Assembly: GCA_937911325.1 (NCBI GenBank)
Contig: CALDSD010000021.1
Span: forward strand, 1 to 32,534
Direction: 5' to 3'
Length of the DNA: 32,534 bases
DNA from: an uncultured Neomegalonema sp.
Lineage (GTDB): Bacteria; Pseudomonadota; Alphaproteobacteria; Rhodobacterales; Rhodobacteraceae
Of this stretch, positions 24,194 to 30,727 are shown piece by piece. The stretch's first letter is position 1. Each line of letters starts with the position of its first letter. The notes below the pieces were generated by a model. That model ran no database searches, was not told where the DNA came from, and saw only the letters and a program-made list of their open reading frames with translations. A program made the position numbers and the translations under genes.

Positions 24194-25549
24194 TTAACGG
24201 GCGAATGCGGCTTCGATGGCCGCGCCGGCCCGAAGCAAAGCCGGCTCGTTGAACGGCCTGCCGGTCAGAAGCAACGCCGACGGCAGACCGCTCGCGGTTT
24301 TTCCCGTTGGGATGGTCAGACCACAAAGGGCAAGCAGATTGCCAAGCCGCGTATTGCGAAGGGCGAGCAGGTTCTCCGCCACGTAGGTTTCTTCGCTTGC
24401 CTCGATGTCAGCGATTTTGGGCGCATGCTTTGGGGTTGTCGGACAAAGCGCGGCGTCATACGCCGCAATCCGAGCCTGAAACACCCTTGAAAGTGTTTGA
24501 AACTTCAAACGGGCGAATTCGATTTGCGGCGCAGAGTAGTTTCCGCCGCTTCTGAAACGCTCTCGGATCAGGGGGTAGATCGCTTCTGGATCGGCTTCGA
24601 TCGCCTCGCCCCAGACGGCGTAGCCTTCGGTATTGACGATGGCGCCGTGGCTGGCGGCGACGTCCAGAGCCTCCGCGAGCTCCGGCGCAGGCCCGAAATC
24701 CACCGTGGCTCCCTGTTCCCTCAGCATGTCGACAGCTGCATCAAACGCGGCGCGCAGATCCGGGTCCATATCGTCCAGCACGATGGTTTCTGGAGCGAAG
24801 AACCGGCTTCCCTTCAGCGAGGCGCCGGTCAGATCGGGCGTTTTCCTGTCGGCCAAAACGGAATAGGCGAAGGCTGCGTCTTCCACCGTTCGGGTGAGCG
24901 GCCCGATCGTATCGAGGGACGGGCTCAGCGGCGTGACGCCGTCATTGGGAATGAGCCCATGCGTCGTTTTCAAGCCGACAAGGCCCTGCCAAGCCGCCGG
25001 AATCCGAACGGACCCTCCGGTGTCGGAGCCAACGGCCAAACCGGCGGCGCCGAAGCTTACGGACGCGGCGGCGCCAGACGAAGAGCCGCCGGGAACGCGT
25101 GCGCTGTCGAACGGATTAGGCGCAGTCGCCGTCATTGGATTGTATCCGAGGCCCGAGAACGCAAGTTCTGACAAATGCGTCTTTCCCAGGGGGATCAGCC
25201 CAGCCCGTTCTCCGCGCGCGGCGACGATCGCATCTCGATCTGGCGTATAGCCCTTACGAAGCTGCGAGCCTGCTTCGGTGGGGACGCCGGCGAAATCGAT
25301 CAGGTCCTTCCAAGATGTGGGCACCCCGTCCAGAGGTCCCCGCATCATTCCGACATCGGCTCGGGCTTTCGACGCCCTGGCGGCGGCGCGCGCGCGGTCT
25401 GCCGTCAAACGCGCGTAAATGTCGGGCTTTTCGCCGGCTCGCTCCAGGTAGAACTCCGTCAGTTCGCGCGGGTCCGTGGCCCCTCGCGCGATCGATCGGC
25501 CGATCTCGGACGCGCTTTTGGTCGCAAGCGTCTCAATTTCACTCGACAT
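24194..25549 (-). CDS. Amidase-signature family hydrolase
   Basis: The 451-residue product has the complete amidase-signature catalytic triad: lysine 81 in GVPTSWKDLID, the cis-serine within PGGSSSG (about 153-159) and the nucleophile serine 180 in SDTGGSVRIPA. The family hydrolyses C-N amide bonds of very varied substrates. GatA, the tRNA amidotransferase subunit, is also a member, but the lack of gatB/gatC neighbours and divergent outer regions favour a general amidase. It lies 31 bp upstream of the DapC-like gene on the same strand and 56 bp from the divergent UbiH-family gene. The ATG has an AGAGGGAA sequence upstream. Substrate unknown. Confidence 0.88.
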   Translation of the reverse strand: MSSEIETLATKSASEIGRSIARGATDPRELTEFYLERAGEKPDIYARLTADRARAAARASKARADVGMMRGPLDGVPTSWKDLIDFAGVPTEAGSQLRKGYTPDRDAIVAARGERAGLIPLGKTHLSELAFSGLGYNPMTATAPNPFDSARVPGGSSSGAAASVSFGAAGLAVGSDTGGSVRIPAAWQGLVGLKTTHGLIPNDGVTPLSPSLDTIGPLTRTVEDAAFAYSVLADRKTPDLTGASLKGSRFFAPETIVLDDMDPDLRAAFDAAVDMLREQGATVDFGPAPELAEALDVAASHGAIVNTEGYAVWGEAIEADPEAIYPLIRERFRSGGNYSAPQIEFARLKFQTLSRVFQARIAAYDAALCPTTPKHAPKIADIEASEETYVAENLLALRNTRLGNLLALCGLTIPTGKTASGLPSALLLTGRPFNEPALLRAGAAIEAAFAR

Positions 25550-25605
25550 TCAGACGTTCCCTCTCAGGTTTGTTGCATAGTTATCGGCCTAGGAAGGCGG
25601 GAACA

Positions 25606-26859
25606 ATGACCGAAAAGAGCGATCTGAACGGCTCGAAGCCCATAGGCCTTCGCACCGACGTTCTGATTGTGGGCGGCGGTGTGATCGGTGGCGCGCTGGG
25701 GCTCGCGCTGGCGCGGGAAGGCCTCAGCTCGATCATTTGCGATCCCACGCCTGTCGAAACGGCGACGGCGCCGGAGTTCGACGGCCGCGCATATGCTGTC
25801 GCGCTGGCGTCGCGGCGCATGTTGCGCGCGCTGGGGCTCTGGTCGCAGATCGAGCCCGACGCCCAGGAGATCAAGGACATTCTGGTTTCCGACGGGCGTC
25901 CAGGCGAGAAAGCGTCGGGCTGCTTTCTTCACTTCGATCATCGCGAGATCGGCTCAGAGGGTTTTGGTCATCTCGTCGAGGATCGGCACATTCGCAGCGC
26001 GGTTTTGCGAGCCGTCGAGAAGGAACCGTTGGTCACGTATCTCGACGGGGTGCGCGTCGAGGACTGGGAGCAAACCTCAGCCTGGGCTCATGCGCAGTTG
26101 TCGGACGGGGAAAGAGTGCAAGCGCGCCTGCTCGTCGGCTGCGACGGGCGCGCGTCGAAGGTGGCGCAGAAAGCCGGGATCGACCGCACAACGATCGGCT
26201 ACGATCAGGTCGGTCTGGTCTGCGCGGTTCGCCACGAGAAGCCGCATCATGGCGTCGCGCATGAGTACTTCCTGCCGGCGGGTCCATTCGCGATCCTGCC
26301 TTTGACGGGGAACCGGTCGTCGCTTGTCTGGACCGAGCGCGCCGACATGGCTGAAACGCTCCGCGAAGCGAGCGATGCGGTTTATCTTGCGGAGATCCGC
26401 CGGCGTTTCGGCGAGTTCCTCGGCCAGGTCGAACTCGACGGCAAACGCTGGGTCTATCCGTTGAACCTGACCGTTGCGCGGTCATTCGTCGGCCCGCGCG
26501 TCGCGCTTGCCGGGGACGCCGCGCGCGGCATCCATCCGATCGCTGGGCAGGGCATGAACTATGGTCTGCGAGATGCGGCCGCCTTGGCCGAGGTTCTCGG
26601 CGACGCCGCGCGTCTTGGCGAAGACATTGGCTCTGTGGCGGTGCTTGAACGTTATGAACGCTGGCGGCGACCAGACAGCACAGCGATCGCGCTGGCCACG
26701 GACGGCATCAACCGCCTGTTTTCAAACGACGTTCCAGTTGTCCGCGCCGCGCGGCGCTTTGGTCTTTGGGCGTTTGGGCAGGTCGGACCCTTGCGGCGAA
26801 CCGCGATGGCGTTCGCAGCGGGCGCGCGATCTGATCTGCCAAGGATTATGCTGGGCTAG
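25606..26859 (+). CDS. UbiH/UbiF/COQ6-family FAD-dependent monooxygenase
   Basis: This 417-residue flavin monooxygenase belongs to the family that hydroxylates the aromatic ring during ubiquinone synthesis. It has the N-terminal dinucleotide fold DVLIVGGGVIGGALGLALA (about 18-36), the mid-protein VGCDGRASKVAQKAGI that contacts FAD and NADPH, and the second FAD motif GDAARGIHPIAGQGMN. Which ring position it acts on cannot be decided from sequence. The frame runs open from 25135, but that part is antisense to the amidase. ATG 25606 with AGGAAGG at 25591-25597 is the start. It is divergent from the amidase across 56 bp, so a compact bidirectional promoter is likely. It ends six bases before the opposing Trm112-like gene. 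Confidence 0.9.
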   Translation: MTEKSDLNGSKPIGLRTDVLIVGGGVIGGALGLALAREGLSSIICDPTPVETATAPEFDGRAYAVALASRRMLRALGLWSQIEPDAQEIKDILVSDGRPGEKASGCFLHFDHREIGSEGFGHLVEDRHIRSAVLRAVEKEPLVTYLDGVRVEDWEQTSAWAHAQLSDGERVQARLLVGCDGRASKVAQKAGIDRTTIGYDQVGLVCAVRHEKPHHGVAHEYFLPAGPFAILPLTGNRSSLVWTERADMAETLREASDAVYLAEIRRRFGEFLGQVELDGKRWVYPLNLTVARSFVGPRVALAGDAARGIHPIAGQGMNYGLRDAAALAEVLGDAARLGEDIGSVAVLERYERWRRPDSTAIALATDGINRLFSNDVPVVRAARRFGLWAFGQVGPLRRTAMAFAAGARSDLPRIMLG

Positions 26860-26865
26860 CCTGGT

Positions 26866-27066
26866 CTAGTCTTCCAGATCCATCGCTTCTGAGCGAAGCA
26901 TTATCGGAACGCCGGCGCGGATCGGAAACACGAGACGGCCCTTTCGGGAGATCAGCGCGCCTCTCCGCCGGTCGAACTCAAGAGGCCCATGGGTGATCGG
27001 GCAGACCAGGCTCTCAAGAAGCTTGGGGTCCACGTTCGCAGCCCCATCGCCATGCGTCTCGCTCAT
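26866..27066 (-). CDS. Trm112-like (UPF0434/YcaR family) small protein
   Basis: This 66-residue protein contains [17 protein letters not shown] followed by [20 protein letters not shown], the pattern of the Trm112/YcaR family. Eukaryotic and archaeal Trm112 activates methyltransferases; the bacterial role is not settled. The zinc-knuckle position usually occupied by a second cysteine (CPxC) is threonine here (CPIT), so metal binding is probably weakened or absent. It begins inside the stop of the LON-domain gene (ATGA overlap, 27063-27066) and is probably translated by coupling, since no good ribosome-binding site is seen. Confidence 0.85.
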   Translation of the reverse strand: MSETHGDGAANVDPKLLESLVCPITHGPLEFDRRRGALISRKGRLVFPIRAGVPIMLRSEAMDLED

Positions 27067-27722
27067 TGGATGTCGCCATCGCCTTCAGGGGAGGCTACGA
27101 CGAACTCCATCAGTGCGCGCAGATCGCGCTTTCGCTCCGTGAGGGTCGGGGCTTCCAGAAGCGCCTGTTTTTCCTGAGGTTCGAACGGACACAGCATCGA
27201 AATTGCGTTCACCAGGGTCTCGTCATCGGCCTGGCTCAGCGCTTCCCAGTCGGCCGAGAGTTGCGTGGCGTCGAAATATCGTTTGAGCAGGTGAAGAAAC
27301 AGATCGCGGTCTTCCGACAGCTCTTCAGCGCTGGGCGTCTCCAGATCTTCGCCAAAGCTGCTCCAGTCGACACGGACGCGTCTGAACGGCGTAAAGCCGT
27401 CGATTTCTTCAATGATCCGAAAGCGCAGTATCCCGGTCAGCGCGATCAGATACCGCCCATCATCCGTTTCTGAGAAGCTCGTGATCCGCCCTGCGCATCC
27501 GATCTTGTAGAGGGGCGGGCTTGAGCCTTCGCCCCTCGGTTGAACCATCCCAATGATCCGATGGTCCGATCGCAGCGCATCGTCGAACATCGCAAGGTAG
27601 CGCGGTTCGAAGATGTTCAGCGGAAGCTTCGACCTTGGCAAAAGCAAAGCGCCGGTCAGAGGGAAGATCGGAACGACTTCCGGCAAGGTGCTCAGCGAGA
27701 TGCGCCGCGCCATTCCGGTCAT
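27063..27722 (-). CDS. LON substrate-binding-domain protein
   Basis: The 219-residue product resembles only the N-terminal substrate-binding domain of Lon protease: [30 protein letters not shown] near the start, GMVQPRG, the [11 protein letters not shown] strand and LTGILRFRI. No ATPase or protease domain is present, and the length matches free-standing LON-domain proteins of proteobacteria. Function unknown; a role in recognising misfolded proteins is a guess from the fold. It overlaps the Trm112-like gene by four bases and lies 69 bp after cnoX on the same strand. The ATG at 27722 has only a weak GGG-rich site; ATG 27713 is an alternative. Confidence 0.87.
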   Translation of the reverse strand: MTGMARRISLSTLPEVVPIFPLTGALLLPRSKLPLNIFEPRYLAMFDDALRSDHRIIGMVQPRGEGSSPPLYKIGCAGRITSFSETDDGRYLIALTGILRFRIIEEIDGFTPFRRVRVDWSSFGEDLETPSAEELSEDRDLFLHLLKRYFDATQLSADWEALSQADDETLVNAISMLCPFEPQEKQALLEAPTLTERKRDLRALMEFVVASPEGDGDIQ

Positions 27723-27775
27723 GATCGACCCAACATAGTTTGCATACCTTACCTTACCGTCCCGCCTCGTCTTCC

Positions 27776-27791
27776 GCCGTCTTTGGACGGC
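27776..27791 (-). other. Small hairpin directly after the cnoX stop
   Basis: On the minus strand GCCGTC and GACGGC pair around a four-base loop, immediately after the cnoX TAA. There is no T-run, so it is at best a weak or Rho-assisted terminator or a 3'-end stabiliser. Six base pairs could be chance in this GC-rich DNA. Confidence 0.35.
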
Positions 27792-28706
27792 TTAAGCGAA
27801 GATCATTGATGTCAGTTTGCGGCGGCCGGAAAGCGTGACGGGGTCAGTTGGTCCGAACGCCTCAAAAAGCTTGAGCAACTGCGTTTTCGCAGCTTCTTCG
27901 TTCCAATTGCGATCCCGACGGAAGATTTCCAGTAATTCGGCGACGGCGCCTTCGCGATCCCCGGTCCCCAGACGCGCCATCGCCAGCTCGTAGCGCGCTT
28001 CATGGTCGTTTTCGTTCGCTTGCAAACGCTCGCGAAAAACCGACACGTTTTCTGCGGCGCCGGCGGTCTCTTCGGCGAGATCAATCGCAGCTTTTGCCGC
28101 GACGATCGCCGGATCGTCGGCTTTGTCGGCGGGCGCCATCGCGAGGATCTTCTTGGCGTTGTCGGCGTCGCCATTCGCCAGATAGCATCGAGCCATTCCG
28201 GAGATCGCTTTGAGCTGCGTCGGATCGGCCTGGAGAACTGCGCCGAAAATCTGCGCGGCTTCCGCCGCCGCGCCCTCGCCGAGGAGCTGCTCGGCTTGTT
28301 CCAAAGCAACCTCGATCTGGTCGCCCTCGCCTCCGGCCGCCTTGATGAGCTGGTCGACGAACTGTTTGATCTGGCTTTCGGGAACGGCGCCCATGAAGCC
28401 GTCGACCGGCTGCCCATCGATGAAGGCGAACACGGCTGGGATCGACTGGACCCGCATCTGTTGAGCGACCATCGGGCTCTGGTCGATATCGACCTTCGCC
28501 AAAGCCACCTTTCCGCCGGCCGCCTGAACGGCCTTTTCGAGAGCAGGTCCCAGGGTCTTGCATGGGCCGCACCAGGGCGCCCAGAAGTCCACGATGATCG
28601 GACGTTCTTTCGATGCGTCGATGACGTCGGACATAAACGTCGCGTCCGTGACGTCGAAGATCACGTCGCTCGAGGGTGTCGGCGAACCGCCGCCGAGATT
28701 AAGCAT
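27792..28706 (-). CDS. cnoX: Thioredoxin-TPR chaperedoxin CnoX (YbbN family)
   Basis: CnoX combines a thioredoxin domain with TPR-like helical repeats. It protects proteins from over-oxidation and hands clients to GroEL and DnaK. The 304-residue product has the thioredoxin fold in about residues 15-125 with the active site WCGPC (cysteines 46 and 49) and the cis-proline loop SIPAVFAF. The C-terminal half has helical repeat pairs (AAEAAQIFGAVLQADPTQLK, MARCYLANGDADNAKKIL). E. coli CnoX has lost the redox-active WCGPC, while the Caulobacter protein keeps it, so this one should be an active reductase. The strong AGGAGA ribosome-binding site is partly inside a small hairpin. ProXp-ala lies 86 bp upstream. 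Confidence 0.92.
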   Translation of the reverse strand: MLNLGGGSPTPSSDVIFDVTDATFMSDVIDASKERPIIVDFWAPWCGPCKTLGPALEKAVQAAGGKVALAKVDIDQSPMVAQQMRVQSIPAVFAFIDGQPVDGFMGAVPESQIKQFVDQLIKAAGGEGDQIEVALEQAEQLLGEGAAAEAAQIFGAVLQADPTQLKAISGMARCYLANGDADNAKKILAMAPADKADDPAIVAAKAAIDLAEETAGAAENVSVFRERLQANENDHEARYELAMARLGTGDREGAVAELLEIFRRDRNWNEEAAKTQLLKLFEAFGPTDPVTLSGRRKLTSMIFA

Positions 28707-28708
28707 GG

Positions 28709-28724
28709 TGTTCTCCTAAGAACA
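28709..28724 (-). promoter_or_regulatory. Hairpin covering the cnoX ribosome-binding site
   Basis: On the minus strand TGTTCT-TAGG-AGAACA forms a six-pair stem whose loop and 3' arm contain the AGGAGA ribosome-binding sequence, a few bases before the ATG. It is AU-rich and weak, so it might open with warming, as in RNA thermometers. This is inference only. Confidence 0.35.
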
Positions 28725-28792
28725 TCGCGGTGAGTTGGACGAGGCTTTGTAGTGCATTTAGGTCGTGTGGGGCCATTGACGCAACCAGCGGC

Positions 28793-29350
28793 TCAGCCGA
28801 CCGCGGCTGCTTCGAGCGCGTCGAAGTCGACACGCGCGGGGGCGTGGCCGGTCCAGTCGAGAAAACGAAGAAGATCGGCGCTCTGGATCGCCACTGTCGC
28901 CTCGTTGTGCAGCGGATGAACGTTGATGATGTCTTCTAGAAGCATCTGAGCATCCAAGATAACGTTGACTTGCCGACCCTGCCGATCGTTGGCGAGCGCG
29001 AGCGGCGTCACAGCGCCGGGTTTCACGCCAAGCACATCCCAGAGCAGATCTGGCTTGCCAAAGCTCATCTTTTGCGCGCCGACCGCCTTCTCAAGCGACC
29101 GGATCTTGAAGCGGCGGTGCTCAAGGCAGGTGGTCAGCCACAGCCCACCCTTCTTGTCTTTCAGGAACATGTTTTTCACATGCGCGCCCGGAAGGTCGCC
29201 GCGCAGCGCCTGGCTTTCTTCAACGGTGAAAAGCGGTGGATGACGCTCGATCTGGTACGCGATGCCAAGGTCCTCGAACACTTGGCGCAGGTCTTCCTCG
29301 GTCAGTGGCATCAGCGGGTTTCCGTATGCAGGAGGTCGGAGGTTCGGCAT
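28793..29350 (-). CDS. Prolyl-tRNA editing protein ProXp-ala (PrdX/YbaK fold)
   Basis: This free-standing editing domain hydrolyses alanine wrongly attached to tRNA-Pro, supporting prolyl-tRNA synthetases that lack their own insertion domain. The product (185 residues from ATG 29350) shows the YbaK/ProX fold motifs: AYQIERHPPLFTVEES, GAHVKNMFLKDKKGGLWL with the catalytic lysine region (KNMFLKDK), and KPGAVTPLALANDR. YbaK, which deacylates Cys-tRNA-Pro, is the close alternative, but the HPPLFTVEE and KNLFLKD-like pattern favours ProXp-ala. ATG 29350 has AAGGG five bases upstream and is preferred to GTG 29356. It is divergent from the tRNA-Gly gene. Confidence 0.87.
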   Translation of the reverse strand: MPNLRPPAYGNPLMPLTEEDLRQVFEDLGIAYQIERHPPLFTVEESQALRGDLPGAHVKNMFLKDKKGGLWLTTCLEHRRFKIRSLEKAVGAQKMSFGKPDLLWDVLGVKPGAVTPLALANDRQGRQVNVILDAQMLLEDIINVHPLHNEATVAIQSADLLRFLDWTGHAPARVDFDALEAAAVG

Positions 29351-29429
29351 TTTCACCCTTGCGCCGAAGGGATCAAGTCCTTAATACCACGCAGCTCGGT
29401 TGCGCCGGTGTGGGTCGCGCCGACGGAGC

Positions 29430-29504
29430 GCGGGCGTAGCTCAGGGGTAGAGCATTACCTTGCCAAGGTAAGGGTCGTGAGTTCGAATCTCATCGCCCGC
29501 TCCA
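29430..29504 (+). tRNA. tRNA-Gly, anticodon GCC
   Basis: The 75-nt gene has a seven-pair acceptor stem GCGGGCG/CGCCCGC, D-arm AGCTCAGGGGTAGAGC, anticodon loop TTGCCAA with anticodon GCC, T-loop GTTCGAATC, discriminator T and an encoded CCA at 29502-29504. It reads GGC and GGT glycine codons. TTGCGC (29359-29364) and TAATAC (29382-29387), 17 bp apart, may be its promoter. No T-rich terminator follows, so the transcript may continue into phnM. Confidence 0.97.
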
Positions 29505-29587
29505 AAACTCTCCTAAAGAAGACGAAGCGGTTTCGATTTACCGCTATGGCTGTTAACCACCGCCGCGTAGGTGCGACGGAGGGGAGC

Positions 29588-30727
29588 GTGTCGAACGTTC
29601 TGACACTAGCTGGTGGCCGCGTGTTGTCGCCCTCGGGCGGTTTTGAGACGCGAGACGTTCATGTCGCCGATGGGTCGATCGTGGAGACGACGACGGCCGA
29701 GGCGGTCGAGATCGACTGCCGCAACTATGCCGTGCTGCCAGGGATCGTGGACGTGCACGGAGACGCGTTCGAGTCAGAGCTCCATCCTCGGCCCGGGGTG
29801 GATATCGACTTTGCAATCGCGATGAAGTCGATTGATCGTCAGCTCGTGACGAATGGCGTCACCACGGCGTTTCACGGATTGTCGTTGTCGTGGGAGCCTG
29901 GAGCGCGCAGCCTCGAGGCTGGACGGCGGTTCATGACGTGTTTGAGCGCGCTGCGTCCGGAGCTGACGGCGGACCACCGCGTCCAGCTGCGATGGGAGAC
30001 GTTCGCGCATGACGCCATCGGCGATCTGACCGACTGGCTCGCGCAGGACGATCCAAAACCGGCGATCGCCTTTAACGACCACACGACGTTGACGCTGAAA
30101 GCGATCGACGATCGCCAGACCGGAAAGATCGCCAAGTGGGCGCAGAGAACGGGCGTTTCTTTAGACGAGTATCTGGATCTGGCGAAAGCCGTCGGGGCTC
30201 ATGCGGCCGATGTTCCGGCGAAGATCCGTCAGGTCGCCGAACTCGGCCAGCGCCACGGCGCCGTCATGCTGTCTCATGACGAGGGCGGTTCGGCGGAGCG
30301 GGACGGCAACCGCGTCCTTGGCATGAGCGTTTGCGAGTTCCCGCTCGCTCGCGACGTCGCACGGTCGGCGATCGCCGCGGGAGAGCCCGTCGTCATGGGA
30401 GCGCCGAACGTGATCAGAGGGGGCAGCCATACCGGCGCGATATCTGCCGAGGACGCCATCCGCGACGGTCTGTGCACAGTGCTCGCAAGCGACTACTACT
30501 ATCCGAGCCTTTTCCATGCGGCCGAGCGCCTTGTCGCGCGAGGGGTGCTGCCGATGCGCGACGCCTGGCGATTGATTTCAACCAATGCGGCTGAAGCGAT
30601 GGGTCTCGGCGATCGGGGCGCGATCGAACCGGGCCGCCGCGCAGACCTCGCCATCGTCGACTGTTCCAGCGGGTGGCGATTGCTCCATACGATCGCAGGC
30701 GGTCGATTGGCCAGTCTGGGTCGCTAA
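29588..30727 (+). CDS. phnM: PhnM-like alpha-D-ribose 1-methylphosphonate 5-triphosphate diphosphatase
   Basis: PhnM removes pyrophosphate from the ribose-methylphosphonate triphosphate made by PhnGHIL, before the C-P lyase PhnJ breaks the carbon-phosphorus bond. The 379-residue amidohydrolase-fold protein has VLPGIVDVHGDAFE (metal ligands histidine 57 and aspartate 59), HPRPGVDIDFA, FNDHTT, MLSHDEGG and the late LASDYYYPSL with the catalytic aspartate. GTG 29588, with GGAGG at 29578-29582, gives the family's usual length. The in-frame ATG 29546 would add 14 unconserved residues without a ribosome-binding site. No other phn gene is in the window, so the natural substrate here is open. Its stop shares four bases with that of polA. 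Confidence 0.88.
   Translation: MSNVLTLAGGRVLSPSGGFETRDVHVADGSIVETTTAEAVEIDCRNYAVLPGIVDVHGDAFESELHPRPGVDIDFAIAMKSIDRQLVTNGVTTAFHGLSLSWEPGARSLEAGRRFMTCLSALRPELTADHRVQLRWETFAHDAIGDLTDWLAQDDPKPAIAFNDHTTLTLKAIDDRQTGKIAKWAQRTGVSLDEYLDLAKAVGAHAADVPAKIRQVAELGQRHGAVMLSHDEGGSAERDGNRVLGMSVCEFPLARDVARSAIAAGEPVVMGAPNVIRGGSHTGAISAEDAIRDGLCTVLASDYYYPSLFHAAERLVARGVLPMRDAWRLISTNAAEAMGLGDRGAIEPGRRADLAIVDCSSGWRLLHTIAGGRLASLGR

Noticed and set aside
25135-25605. Long N-terminal extension of the UbiH-family gene
   Set aside because: It is antisense to the conserved amidase N-terminus, and a good ribosome-binding site precedes ATG 25606.
29526-29545. Hairpin AGCGGT/ACCGCT after tRNA-Gly as a terminator
   Set aside because: Only six pairs with an eight-base loop and no T-run after it.
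28970-29587. Upstream extension of the phnM reading frame
   Set aside because: It runs antisense through ProXp-ala and across the tRNA-Gly gene, so it is only an open shadow frame.
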